Origin: Solicoccozyma terricola | Lineage: Eukaryota > Basidiomycota > Tremellomycetes > Filobasidiales > Piskurozymaceae | Assembly (NCBI GenBank): GCA_001600875.1 | Contig: BCLD01000016.1 | Span: 771,785 to 835,784 of the forward strand | Reading direction: 5' to 3' | DNA: 64,000 nucleotides | Shown: positions 21,891 through 32,669 of the stretch, piece after piece | How positions within the stretch are numbered: position 1 is the stretch's first letter | Layout: every line of letters begins with the position of its first letter | Made by a program: the position numbers and the translations under genes | The notes under the pieces: generated by a model | Told to the model about the DNA's origin: nothing | Database searches by the model: none | What the model saw: the letters and a program-made list of their open reading frames with translations, nothing else

Positions 21891-22661
21891 ATGCCATCAG
21901 GACACAAGCGTGTCAAAGATGGATCCGAAGAATCACAAGGTAGAAATAGTCAAGATGATGATCCGATCAAATCTGTGAAAAAGACGAAACGGGAGGTGGA
22001 TGATAAACAGCCAACGGTGTGTGTGTGGTATTTGTTATGGGAGTTATCAAAGTACAAAAGAATACTAAATCTTTTATGGTTTGATTTATTTCGACTATAT
22101 AACGGGGGTTAGCATGAAGAGAATGAACAAGTCGATGTCGAGGTTTTAAAAGACGCGGATGGTGGTTCGTATATCGAGGTGAATCTGTTATTTCGATGGC
22201 TTTCCGTTGGGAGCGTCAAAAGTCGTGAACTGATGCGGGGAAGTGTAATCTCCGTCGTCGTCTCCGTCGTAGCTCTCTCGTACTCGTCGTGTCACTGTAA
22301 GGGAATTCAAAGGCTCGACGTTGATTGATATCAGAGAGGTGAGCGGAGGAGAACGCAAGGGGAGGGCAGGACGGCTGACTTGGATCGTGCTCCTCCAACT
22401 TTTGGCATACCGCATACCCATTCCCTGAAAACCCTCGACGACAACGTCCGATCTCTCTCCCTCTCCCTCTCCCTCTCCTCTTTGTCGTGACACACACTCT
22501 CTCTCTGTCTCTCGCGTACATAGTATTACTTGGATAAAAAGAGCGACAAGTTACTCCCTGGCAAGAAAGGAATCAGTTTGTCCGTCGAGCAATGGCGGGA
22601 GATGGTGAAGGGGATAGAGACTGTGAATGGGTTGATTGGTGCTGGGAAGGGTAGTTGGTAG
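21891..22661 (+). CDS. SUB1: Transcriptional coactivator PC4 / SUB1
   Basis: Nuclear single-strand DNA-binding coactivator of RNA polymerase II. Exons 21891-22016, 22113-22178, 22273-22338 and 22524-22661 give about 131 residues, matching the family length. The N-terminus is Ser/Lys/Asp rich. The PC4 domain is LSRTRRVTVREFKGSTLIDI, REYYLDKKSDKLLPGKKGIS and LSVEQWREMV, joined across two introns in phase. The stop codon lies within a short 7-bp tandem repeat. The upstream ATG frames in the leader are not coding. This is a compact and confident model. Confidence 0.92.
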
Positions 22662-22678
22662 TTGGTAGTTGGTAGTTG
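22650..22678. repeat. 7-bp tandem repeat overlapping the SUB1 stop
   Basis: Four copies of GGTAGTT plus a terminal G. The array starts in the last codons of SUB1 and contains several in-frame TAG options, so copy number change would not lengthen the protein much. Confidence 0.9.
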
Positions 22679-22866
22679 TGCTCCCCCCTCCCCTCCCTCC
22701 TTGTGTCACGTGATGCATCCCATTTGTTGACAATCAATATCTTCCATCCAACACACCTCGATATGTCTCCATACCATCCAGTCCAGCCCACCCACGCCCA
22801 GCACTCCCTATCCCCCTCCCCCTCCCCCGCCCCCTCTCTCTCAGTCTCAGTCTCATCCAACTCACC

Positions 22867-24060
22867 ATGTCCAGAGGTGGCGGCCGTGGCGGATTCAGGG
22901 GGGGAAGGGGCGGAGGCGCCGGTGGTCGTCCTGAAGCACCCATGGGAATGATGACTTATCAAGAGGTTCAAGGTGTAGCTGTCAAAGAGGGTGGAAAGCT
23001 GTATCCGGTGGGTACGGGAAGAAAAGAGTGTCAAGTAGTTGGGCCAGGGCCACAACCATCGCGATGTCGTTGTATTGTCAGCTAACAATGGCCGGGGACG
23101 CGGGGTAATTTCTCTCTCATACATACAGAACTACAGTCTACCATTCCTACGTGATGCTGACAAGGAAGAACAACGAATAATCGATTATACACAACAACTA
23201 GCTGATATCATGGCAAATAGTCCTTATAGGCTTACGGAAAAGGCAAAAGCGAATGGTAAATTATTCTTTTGGTCGTGGTTTGGCTTGTAGTTTTCTCTCC
23301 CCCGCCCCCCAGGTTCTCACGAGCTATTCGATCACACCCACTATTAGAACTCGAATCCTACTCGGATCGTTATAAACCTGCCAACGCACTGACAACAACA
23401 TCATTGGACGCCGAAACACTCGGACTTGACAAATCATTCTTCCCTCAAGCGGTGTGGACGGCGTACTTTGAAAGGAAGAAAGTGAAAGGTGAGTGTTTTG
23501 GATTGATGTGATTGGAGTAGATGGATTGGTAAGGGGTTTGGACACATCTGATGATTGGTATTTCATCCATTCCACACGCATCTCCACACCCACCCATCGA
23601 TCAGCGAAAAAGGCAGATAAAAAGAAGAAGAAATTGGATGACGGAGACGATGCGGAAGGTGGAAGTGACGTGAGTGTCTAGTGCCGCGGAAAAAAAAAAA
23701 AAAAAAAAAAAAGGACTGGTCCGACCGAACACTAATGCGTTTTCGTTCCCCCCTCCCGCCCCCCCCCCCCCCACATCAGGTGGACGGCTCATCCTCTCAC
23801 GCCGGTTCGGACGCGGATGATGGCGAAGCAGAGGCAGATTTCGACGAGGTAGAGGACGAGGATGATGATTACGGACAACAGTATTTCGATAATGGAGAAG
23901 GTGACGATGATGCGGATGGAGGTGGTGGTGCTGGTGAAGAAGGTGAGAGAGAAGCGTAGCGGGGCATTGGAACGGACCCCATGCTCGGTCATCAAACGGG
24001 GATACACATTTTCTGAATTCGAATATCTCTCTCTTTTCTTTCACAGGTGACATGTACTGA
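22867..24060 (+). CDS. RPC31: RNA polymerase III subunit RPC31 (RPC7-like)
   Basis: Subunit of the Pol III initiation subcomplex. The N-terminus MSRGGGRGGFRGGRGGGAGG is the Gly/Arg-rich start typical of this family, followed by PMGMMTYQEVQG and KLYP. A later exon has NYSLPFLRDADKEEQRIIDY. The middle has HPLLELESYSDRYKP and a Lys-rich stretch. The C-terminus is very acidic with EDDDYGQQYFDNGEGDDD, the hallmark of RPC31. Six exons are proposed; the last intron (GTGAGA...TTCACAG) would give a GDMY end at 24060, otherwise the frame stops at 23959. The acceptor of the third exon is chosen (after CACGAG) to keep frame. The intron at 23671-23779 holds an A23 run and a C14 run. Confidence 0.85.
23690..23772. 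repeat. A23 and C14 homopolymers in an RPC31 intron
   Basis: A23 at 23690-23712 follows the donor; C14 at 23759-23772 ends seven bases before the CAG acceptor, serving as a pyrimidine tract. Confidence 0.92.
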
Positions 24061-24437
24061 TGAGAAAGGAATGGTGAATACGTTCAAGTCGACTACATAT
24101 GTTTAGGTTCATGTATCAATAGCTGTACGTTTGTGGTCAAATGATTTTTATTTTTTCCCAACCCCATCACTCGTTTGGTTGAAACTCCCAAAGTCATGAA
24201 ACGAGAACATCGATCGGGTCCAGCTTCAAAGGAGGGAGTAGGAGGTCCCCGGATCGAATCCGTTGTCTCGCCGTTGTTTCACACCTAGTCACCAAGGGGG
24301 GACTTGATATGTCCAGGAACGGGAAGGGACGGCCAAAACAGATCCACCCAACCTCCATCACATCCTCGCCACCACATATCCAAGATCCCATCTTCTACCC
24401 CCAACCCCACCCATATCCCACCCGCCACGCATCCAAC
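24061..24437. other. Intergenic region between RPC31 and the GPI protein gene
   Basis: About 375 bases. A GGATCGAATCC element near 24247 resembles a tRNA B box, but no tRNA can be folded around it. The right end is pyrimidine rich and probably holds the downstream promoter. Confidence 0.45.
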
Positions 24438-25289
24438 ATGCTCGCTCAAACCCTGATCATCACCTCGCTGTTGGCTCTCACCGTCTCCGCTGCTCCTGTG
24501 GCAACCACCCCTCTACCAGTCATCACTTCCCCACCTGTCCGCCGTTGCAACGAAGGAGAGTCCTGTGCCACCAAAGCCGGAGGAGCGGTGACCGTACAGC
24601 CTGCAACAATCACCGTCCTCGCCACCGTCGAAGTAGAATGCACCACCTCGGTAACCGTTATCAATGAAAAGACGTATACCAACACCGTGTACGATACGGA
24701 ATGGCGTACGGTGACAGACACCGAGCATGAAACGGTGGTTATCTGGCATATCCAGCCCACCCCGGTCATCTATACTTCTCTCGTGACAGCGTACAGCACG
24801 TCCGTGTTCACCGAGGTGGATACCAAACTTTACACATCTACGATTCCAGGCAGTGACGTGACTAGCACGATGGCGCCAACATCGACGTCATGTAGTACGG
24901 TGACCCCCACGTCAACGCCGCCTTGCACTTCCTCAACGTCGACGCCAAACCAGACCGCATCTGTTGTCAACGAGTCTGAGCCTGCCTGGACACACGTCTC
25001 TGCAACTCAAAATCCAACCTCGTCCCTTGGTGCCGGGTGGCTTCCCAATACGACTGCAGCACCCACAGCCACCGCGAGCGGATGTGGTGCTCACGGTTGC
25101 AATCATACCGTCTCCGCGTCCGATACTGTCATCACGATAAACGTCACCGAAACTTCCGCGCCAACATCTAGCATTGTGGCAACGACTTCTTCGTTTACTC
25201 CGTTCAGCGCAGGGGCGAGGGGACCATCTCTGTCCGCGAGCGCAGTGATAGCCGTCCTCGGGGTATGTTCTTGCCTATTGCTCATTTGA
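24438..25289 (+). CDS. GPI-anchored Ser/Thr-rich cell wall protein
   Basis: Single-exon protein of about 283 residues. Residues 1-19 (MLAQTLIITSLLALTVSAAP) form a classic signal peptide. The body is Thr/Ser/Val rich with repeated TVTD/TVYDTEWRTV-like text, many O-glycosylation candidates and several N-glycosylation sequons (NQT, NES, NTT, NHT, NVT). The C-terminus ends in a hydrophobic stretch (SASAVIAVLGVCSCLLLI) after small residues, the expected GPI attachment signal. Paired Cys (RRCNEGESCAT, GCGAHGCN) may form disulfides. The start is taken at the Met that opens the signal peptide rather than the upstream in-frame Met at 24309. The exact role in the wall is unknown. Confidence 0.85.
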   Translation: MLAQTLIITSLLALTVSAAPVATTPLPVITSPPVRRCNEGESCATKAGGAVTVQPATITVLATVEVECTTSVTVINEKTYTNTVYDTEWRTVTDTEHETVVIWHIQPTPVIYTSLVTAYSTSVFTEVDTKLYTSTIPGSDVTSTMAPTSTSCSTVTPTSTPPCTSSTSTPNQTASVVNESEPAWTHVSATQNPTSSLGAGWLPNTTAAPTATASGCGAHGCNHTVSASDTVITINVTETSAPTSSIVATTSSFTPFSAGARGPSLSASAVIAVLGVCSCLLLI

Positions 25290-25529
25290 GTGGTTCTGTG
25301 ATCGTTTGAGTGGTTCTGTAGAGCTCGGTGTTGTATACTCTTATTCCATCAATTGCCCCGCGCGCGTCAGAAATGGGAACTTATTCGCGCATGGGAAGAC
25401 ACCGTAGACGGTCACGCATGCTCATGCTCAATTTACACTGTGCAGCTCGTCACGTCGTAAGCGTTCAAAGCCCACAGATTCCACGCCGGCCCATCATCAC
25501 TCACAGGTGATTACATTACATTCCTTTAC

Positions 25530-26595
25530 TCAATCGCTATCCTCTTCCTCGTACTCGATTGGAGCAACCACTCTCTTCTGTTTCTTCCTATCCCGGCGTT
25601 CTTCATCGTCACTATCCTCCTCCACAGACACACCATCGCTAACTTGACCGTCACCGGAATCCTTTCGAGAAGCAGGTTGGGGAGGCAGATCGTCATCGGA
25701 CTCGTAGTGGTGGGTTGCAGCGCCGCTAGGAAGAGCGTTAGGAGTGATGGACCGTCGTGCAGGAAAAGACCGGCCGGCCGATGCGCGTTTTCGTTTGCTG
25801 GGGAGGCAGTTTTTTTCAATCAGTCTATCGACGTGGAGATGGTGACAGACGCGCAATCAGCGCTCACTCTTCTGCCAACAGTCGAGCCTTTTCCGCCTCA
25901 TCCACCCAGCTATTACGACCCGGGGCGTCAGCAGGGTCACGATGGGAAGTCGCAATCGGCCTTACTCATAGTACTGATAGGAGACGGACGCGGAGTCAGT
26001 GACGGAAACGAAGGGGAGGCCGCCGCCAATATCCGCTACTAACCACGTCTACCGGTTCATCCATGCCACCTAACGTTGCGCGCAGAACATTAAGATCCAT
26101 CCATCAGCTTGCTTCGTGGGCCCAGTGACTCACGCGGTTTTGCAGGTCTATACCATTCGACTTGACATTCCTTGCACACCAGGTTCGCCCGTTGGAGCTT
26201 CTTGTCACTGCGTTTGAGATGAAAGGGTCAGAGGACTTCGAGTTGATGAGCCGAGGATTGCAAGCGTACATGGAGACATGGATGGTATTGCTGCCGTTGC
26301 AGATAATGCAGTCGAAGGTGGTGGCTGTGGGGAGGAGGGAAAAGTATCAGTCCAGCTCGGCGTGCGCTTTGAAAGGCGCTTCGTCGACTCACCTAAAGGT
26401 GGGGGTCCTATAGAGCGAGTCGGGAAGCAGACTCCACATCAGTACAGGCGTCGGCGAATAATCCCATCCTCAATTCATCACCTTTCTTGGCCATCGGCTT
26501 CTACTCAAACGAAGCGAGCGTTTGCCGGGTCAGTTGTGAGTAAGCGGCATACTTGTGGACCGGCTGCATACCTTGGATGACTTGCGTTTACCCAT
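25530..26595 (-). CDS. ELF1: Transcription elongation factor ELF1 (ELOF1-like), micro-exon gene
   Basis: Small zinc-ribbon factor that travels with RNA polymerase II. Nine exons: 26595-26572 (24 nt), 26500-26482 (19), 26408-26394 (15), 26324-26270 (55), 26207-26134 (74), 26069-26044 (26), 25973-25966 (8), 25909-25868 (42), 25797-25530 (268). They sum to 531 bases, an exact codon multiple, giving 176 residues. Every intron is GT-AG. The product starts MGKRKSSKKPMAKKGPPPLA, then TTFDCIICN (first CxxC), ANLVCKECQVEW (second CxxC), and MDEPVDVYYDWVDEAEKAR. The 8-nt exon supplies the YYD of the conserved DVYxDW motif. The C-terminal 100 residues are an acidic and basic tail, longer than in animals, as in other fungi. 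Confidence 0.9.
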
Positions 26596-27179
26596 GGCGG
26601 CCGTGACTTGCTGGTTGATTGTAGTAGGTTGGAGGTCGTTGTGCAAGCTTGGTCTTGGTAGATAATTGTTGAGACGACACGACCGGGTCGAAGCACGATT
26701 GCATCCGCGGATTGTCATTTCATCACTCGACGTACTCTAAGCAGCTCTACAAGCTGGGGCCTTGTTGTAAATTGTGGATCGTAGCCGGTGCCATCAGAAG
26801 CACAGCTCCGTATCATGACGGCGTCGACCTTCTCTGGCACTGCAGACGAAACCAAGCAGTTTTTCCCTTCTGTCAGTGTCACTAAGATCTCAAAGGTCAA
26901 ATGATACATCCAAGAACGGTAGGCCTCAAGTCTTCACCGTTGTGTCTGATAGTCTGTGTCTTTGCGCGTATGTTAAGGCTCTATCGGGTTGGGATGTAGT
27001 TTGCAAGGTGAGCGTGCTCAGCGCTATTTGAGGATTATAACCGAACGACCTGCTGCCCTTTACATTATCGTGTTGGACACGATCAGAATATCAACTGTCA
27101 CATTATCAAGTTATATTCCCACCAACACTACGTTTCACCAAACCGCCAAAGAAGGAAACGATCTATTGTCCCAGCCATT
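26596..27179. other. Intergenic region, ELF1 promoter side
   Basis: About 580 bases between the ELF1 start and the 3' end of the LtrA-like gene, both on the minus strand. I see no gene, repeat or clear regulatory motif. Confidence 0.45.
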
Positions 27180-30100
27180 TCAATATGATCTTGTCATTCC
27201 ACGCTTTTGACTTTTCAACTCACTCACGGCATTACCACAAGTCGGAAACGACTTTTTCATTTCCTCTCCCGGTTTCATTGTCTTAGAATCTAACGACTTC
27301 CCCTCTCTTATGCCTTTCCTGGTTTGCCGTAACGACACCAGCGATTTGCTTGAGTTCACTGTAACCCTGTCGTTGTCGGGGTCGGTGGTTTGATGTGGAT
27401 TTTCCAGGAGACACCATATCGCACGAGTTTTCTGGTCCAAAGACCGAGACATCGAACGAGACTTGTCAATGCGCCTCGAAATAGCCATCTTGCTCGCCAT
27501 CATAGCAGCAGTCCACATCTTCTCCTTGACATGGTCGCCCAACGGTCGGCAGGTCGATGCTATGTGATCGGCTAGTCCCTCTCTCACAGGGAAAGTATCC
27601 CCTGCCGATCTCAGCTATCTGCCTCGGCGCCGGCGCCTGGCGAAACTGAGGATCGCCTGTATGCATTCCCGAAGACTGTCAATATTGAAACTCTTGGGCT
27701 CACATGGACCGGGATGTGCCATGGCTGTCCCAGAATTTCACGACGGTCCAATTTGAAGACTCACGACTTTGATGACAAGTAACCCGAAGAAGGTGATAGC
27801 AATCACCCCAATCGCCCATTGTTCCAAAACAAGGATGAAGATTGCGGCCGGATCGTCGGCGATTGCGAGGTGGATCACCCCGCCAGACTCGACAAACTTG
27901 AACGTCAATCGTTGAGACGCTCCCGTATTCAGGAACGCGAGGAAACAGAGAGCGATCGCAAATAGAACTTGTACGCCCTCCTCCACACAGAGCCATAATC
28001 CTGCAATGCAAATGCCAATGAGGTGGTGATCTAGACTCGACACTTGATACCAACCAGGGCGCTCATACCGGCCAACTTTCCCTAGGCTGCATAGAAAGAG
28101 GACGGCTCCCTAAAACATTGGTTTCAGCAAGAGGTCTCGACATCTAGAAGGTGGAAATTATACTCGCCGCTGACGGGAACAACCAGAGGGTACCCTGAAC
28201 GGATTCCGTCAGCAGCTCGCTGACAATTTCCGCCATAATCTGCAGTGATTCCTACGGAGGCACAGAGATAAAGCGGAAGGCTCAGAATGCAGTCATGCAC
28301 AATCGCTGCCAAGACTTACAGCGAGGGTAAGGGGGAGCGTCAGATCATCCAGACCGACTGAGTTGATATCAAGCAGCTGTGCATGTAGACTTTGGACTTG
28401 ATCGTTGACAATAACTGCATATGCCATCGCAGACTGTATTGTGATGTCAGAGAGGTACTTGATGCCTTCGATAGAATAGCCCTGATCTGTTGGATAGGGG
28501 GATATCGGATTGTTTAGTTCGTACAACGTCATGTAACCATCGGATTCACCTCCAGCAAGTGCCGACGCATTCAGTTGTAGCATTCTCTCCTGAAAGGGAA
28601 CCACAAGGTCGAGTTTGCCGAGCTGCAACGTGAGCGTGCGGTTACTCTGTTCGGGTAGACTGTTGGGCAGAGCAAGAAGACCGTCCAAGAAGGTGTCCGT
28701 GATCGAAATTGTCCCCGTCGGATCTGAGAAGGTATAATCGTCAAGTCGTGGAATTGAAGCAGCCATGTTTTGACGATCTCACATGATCCGGAGGTGACTG
28801 CGTTCTGTACAGTCCAAGTAGCCCATCTCATTATGCTACCGCAAATACGGTTTGTTGCGGACACTTACCGCCAATGCCGACAAGAGGAGCAGTATGCAGA
28901 AATGAAGCGGAAACTGACCTAGACACCATACGATTGTACGCCTCCTTCCAAGCCGTGTGTTCCTGTCGAAGATTCGGGTGAGTCGATCGATAGAAGTCCT
29001 CTAACTTGGGAGACTGACTTGCGAAACCCCCCAAATGAGAAGAGGTAGGTGATATAGATGATTCTGAGCATCCGTCGTCAGGTATGAACAAGAGTCTGAG
29101 CCAGCGGGAAATCTCACATGAGACAGCCAAATATTTGACCATGGAGTGGTCCATCATTTTGGCTAAAGACCTGCAGAGAAACGTTGAAAGCTCGTAGGAT
29201 GCCTATAATCCCCTCCCCTGTTGGTGCGTGGCCTTTAGGGCTAGATCTGACAGCTTGGCATACAAATCACGTACCAAGAATAATGAGGGATAGACAAGCG
29301 AGGCGTTCGGAGATACGCTCAGGTGGATAGCGAATGTACGAGCGAATGAAAAGATACGAGCCGATGTCGCCAACTACCTCGACAATGATCCCCACATAGA
29401 GGAGGACGATCTTGGCGGCTCGAAGTTGTCCATTGCCGGAGTCTTTAAGACCCGCAGAGATTGCTGCCAGTATCATGGAGAAGATCGCTGTACAGAGAGG
29501 CAGCAACACCGGGCGACGTGGCCGACTTGACCTTTGAGCGAGGTAGACGACTGGAAGGCCATCAGTCGGCTTCCAGTTTGCACACCATTGTCGCTACTCA
29601 CGAACTGCATATTGCACAGCAAGGAAACCGCGGGAAGCTGCATATGCAATGACAACACCTTGAAAGGACATGAAGCTAGCAGCTGCGGTCGATGAGCTAG
29701 GTCAGGGATGGAGGATGGAGGTGGTTCATCGAGTGGCGACCTCACCTTGCTCGGGTGCATTCGGCGACATGAAATTGGTGACTGGTTCAACGAACGTTAG
29801 GCGCCAATTGCCACTCGATGCACCGATGTAGGTCTGGAGGATGAGACGGTAATCAGCGAGTTACAGAAAATTACTAGGATGGGCCTGGGCCTCACAACTG
29901 CGCAAAGTTGGATAAACTTGCAGAATCTTGCCCACCAATCTGTGAACATTGGGGCGTGTCAGCGTAGGGCAGGCGGACCGCTCTGCCTTGCGCACCGTTC
30001 GCCTGATATCTGGAAGAGGAAAAAGCCGCAATTAGCGCTTAATCGATAGCTTCCCGCGGTCTTCAATTTTACCTGACATCGTAGAAGACCTTGATCGGAC

Positions 30101-30701
30101 AATGCGTTAGTCATAAACGCCCAAAATGAAGAGCTGAAGCCTGCTTAGACGTACCTGGCTGAGCCAAACCCAATAAATAATAACAAAATACGAGGCAAAT
30201 GTGCCGATCTGGCTGACATTCTGAATATAGTGTTGACCGCTAAAGATTCCCAGCACTGCCACCAGAGACAGATCGTAGAACAGCGACTGTATCCGCGCCC
30301 GTTAAGAAGTTAGCTGCTTCAAGATTGAAAAAACAAGCTGTGAAACCCCTTACCAGCCATTCTGGTGCAATTTGCTTCGAGGTGAGGTTTCATTGCTCAA
30401 TATCAGCAGCTGTGGAATGCACAACCTCAGTTTCTCTCACCGATTCCGAAATCCATTCGTGCGGCACTTCCCCCGGGTTAAGCCGGGTTGGCAGGATCAG
30501 TAGCGGGAGAAGCTCATCGAAGGGATCATAAGATGCATGCTCGGTGACCATGTCTTCTTCCCTGGTTTGTCGCTTCTCCAATTCAATCGGCACATTTGAT
30601 TCAGCTGCGGACGGTAGATCGTGAGATGTTGTGGGGCCGACCAGGGGCTCCTCCGCTGGATGGCATTCGCCTCGCATCGGGCGCGGGCAGCTGTCGTCCA
30701 C
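27180..30701 (-). CDS. LtrA-like multi-span membrane protein
   Basis: Fungal relative of bacterial low-temperature-requirement A proteins; function unknown. About 15 exons. The N-terminal cytoplasmic part (MRGECHPAEEPLVG...) leads to a 21-nt exon (30374-30354, QIAPEWL), then SLFYDLSLVAVLGIFSGQH, ASYFVIIYWVWLSQ, a 17-nt exon (30089-30073, VFYDVR), RFCKFIQLC, TYIGASSGNWRLTFVEP and VVIAYAASRGFLAVQYAV. Later come AAKIVLLYVGIIVEVVGDI and RISERLACLSLIILGEGIIG, the last being the LtrA signature with Glu in the helix. Further down is a 150-residue non-membrane segment and two more hydrophobic blocks (LFAIALCFLAFL, AIGVIAITFFGLLVI), then a charged tail. The 3' exons and the stop are uncertain. Confidence 0.7.
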
Positions 30702-31362
30702 ACTCGCGGTGAGAAAGGCAGCTCCGCTTCTCTACTGTAGACTATGTCGCTCTGTCTACTATATTGTCGGACGATGATTGATCAACTGCCATCGTCGGAC
30801 ATCAAGTCTAGAATGGTCTCTCTTGTATCCGCAGAGCGCGCCTTGTCGACATTCGCCACCGAGTGAGTTGACCCGTATGTGGTTGACAAGCACCAGTCCG
30901 ATGCCGCTACAGCGGTCGTTGTACAGCTAGCGAGCGTGCGGTCCCCCAAAGAAGGGGACCTGTCAGGAAATCTAAGCGATTCATGAATTTTTCGAGTACG
31001 GCGTCGATCCCAGAAGCCTCAGGGAACCTTCGCGGGAATGACATCTTTCATAGAAGTTAAGGGAATGGCATGGGGATGGCCCTATAGTCCACCCGTTTCT
31101 CTCCCCGTAATCGCAAAATTGAAAAGGAATGTTATGAATGTTATCGCATTGTACATGAGACATCACACATGAGAGGAATCGACAGCGTGAAAACATTTGA
31201 GAATAGTTTGAATCTTGTGTATTTATTTATGTCTGTCCATAAGACCCCTCTCCTCTCCACACTGGAAAGACTGAGCTGACCGTTTGCGCTTCCAACCGAT
31301 CATTCGCACTTTGACACTGCCAGGATCCATAACCCCTCCCTTCTACCATCTTCAATCCGCCT
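30702..31362. other. Intergenic region
   Basis: About 660 bases between the LtrA-like start and the GFA-type gene stop, both on the minus strand. No gene or repeat recognised. It should hold the LtrA-like promoter and the GFA gene 3' end. Confidence 0.45.
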
Positions 31363-32200
31363 CTAGAACATCGCCTCATACGCCTCTACGCCCTGTAAAC
31401 CGGGCAACCAAGACACTCGATCCTTTGTAAAGGCTTCTTTACTCGGCTTCAACTTGGTTTCCATGAGGTTGAAATCGTCCACAGTGCCAATCCTCAAAAT
31501 GCTCATTCCAGGCCAGGCGGAACCGACTCTGTACATGAGAGTCCCACAGGTCTTGCAAAAGTAGTTGGTCATCATGTTCTTGCGTAGGATCGATTTAGAT
31601 TGTCCGAATTGTGTCAGGTTGTCTTGACCTCGGAGGTGTTTGAGATGAGAGTCGAGGACGGTGAAGTTGGAGCAGAACATTGAGGAGGAGAGTTTGTGAC
31701 AATCTGTGCAGTTGCAGACAAACGTGCCAACGAGGCCTGGGGCTTCGGTTGGCTGGGGTAAGAGGTGTATGAGTAAGGCTCTTCCGAGGAGGGGAAAGAG
31801 GGCCCCCTGCGAGGGGGGNNNNNNNNNNNNNNNNNNNNNNNNNNNNNNNNNNNNNNNNNNNNNNNNNNNNNNNNNNNNNNNNNNNNNNNNNNNNNNNNNN
31901 NNNNNNNNNNNNNNNNNNNNNNNNNNNNNNNNNNNNNNNNNNNNNNNNNNNNNNNNNNNNNNNNNNNNNNNNNNNNNNNNNNNNNNNNNNNNNNNNNNNN
32001 NNNNNNNNNNNNNNNNNNNNNNNNNNNNNNNNNNNNNNNNNNNNNNNNNNNNNNNNNNNNNNNNNNNNNNNNNNNNNNNNNNNNNNNNNNNNNCCCCCCC
32101 CCCCCTCCTTCCCAGCCGACCATGGAGCAAGCAGGTGTCCTGTTACCAACCATGCTCGCCTCCACCTTGTAACCCTCCACATCGTAGTTATTCGTCATGA
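31363..32200 (-). CDS. GFA/CENP-V-type zinc protein, interrupted by an assembly gap
   Basis: Mss4-like fold of the glutathione-dependent formaldehyde-activating family. The start exon is MTNNYDVEGYKVEASMV at 32200, then an intron donor (GTAACA) and a region with a 275-base N gap. The 3' exon resumes at GTFVCNCTDCHKLSSSMFCS and runs to LQGVEAYEAMF at the stop. Zinc ligand motifs seen are CNCTDC and FCKTCG; the usual N-terminal CxC (as in SCLCG) is not visible and may lie in the gap. Substrate unknown; most family members are not proven formaldehyde enzymes. The gap prevents a complete model. Confidence 0.7.
31813..32105. other. 275-base N gap flanked by G6 and C12
   Basis: N from 31819 to 32093, preceded by six G and followed by twelve C. 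The flanks suggest that the unresolved DNA is itself a G/C homopolymer or a G-run/C-run palindrome. Confidence 0.98.
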
Positions 32201-32669
32201 TTACCAAGGTGGTGGTGGTGGTGGTCAACGGATGGACCTAGTCGGCCGTATCACTGCTGCGAGCTATAGATCGCCGTCGCTTCCAGGGTCAGACGCCATG
32301 GCAGAGTGGAATGTGAGGTGGATCAGGTTGGTTGGCTGACTGGATACACGGACAACTTTGGTCCCTGGACCAGATGGACGATCGATGCGTCAGAGCTGTC
32401 TGTCGACCCTGGTGGTCGAGCGAGGTGCAGCCGAAGCCGGGTGTTGGGAAGGAGCAGCGTCGGACGGTCAGGTCGTGCCATTCATCTCAGACTCGACGGT
32501 CTGACATGGCTGCTCGCTCCTGACCCATCCGCCATGGCCTGAAGCTGGCTGGTCGAGATTGTCGATCGGTCGAGACGCGTGCCGATCGATGTGTTCACCG
32601 GGCAAGCTGGCACGATATCACTATCAACATCATCTCCACCACCCAACAACGGCTGGCCGGTGGACCACC
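32201..32669. promoter_or_regulatory. Divergent region between GFA-type and GT18-like genes
   Basis: About 470 bases with a (GGT)n tract at roughly 32208-32224 next to the GFA start. The GGTCGA/GATCG words repeated around 32360-32590 are notable but not a clear array. Likely holds both promoters. Confidence 0.45.

Noticed and set aside
24180..24290. tRNA-like B box (GGATCGAATCC)
   Set aside because: No matching A box at the right distance and no acceptor or anticodon stem could be paired around it.
31614..32228. Frames reading through the N gap
   Set aside because: They exist only because N codons are not called as stops.
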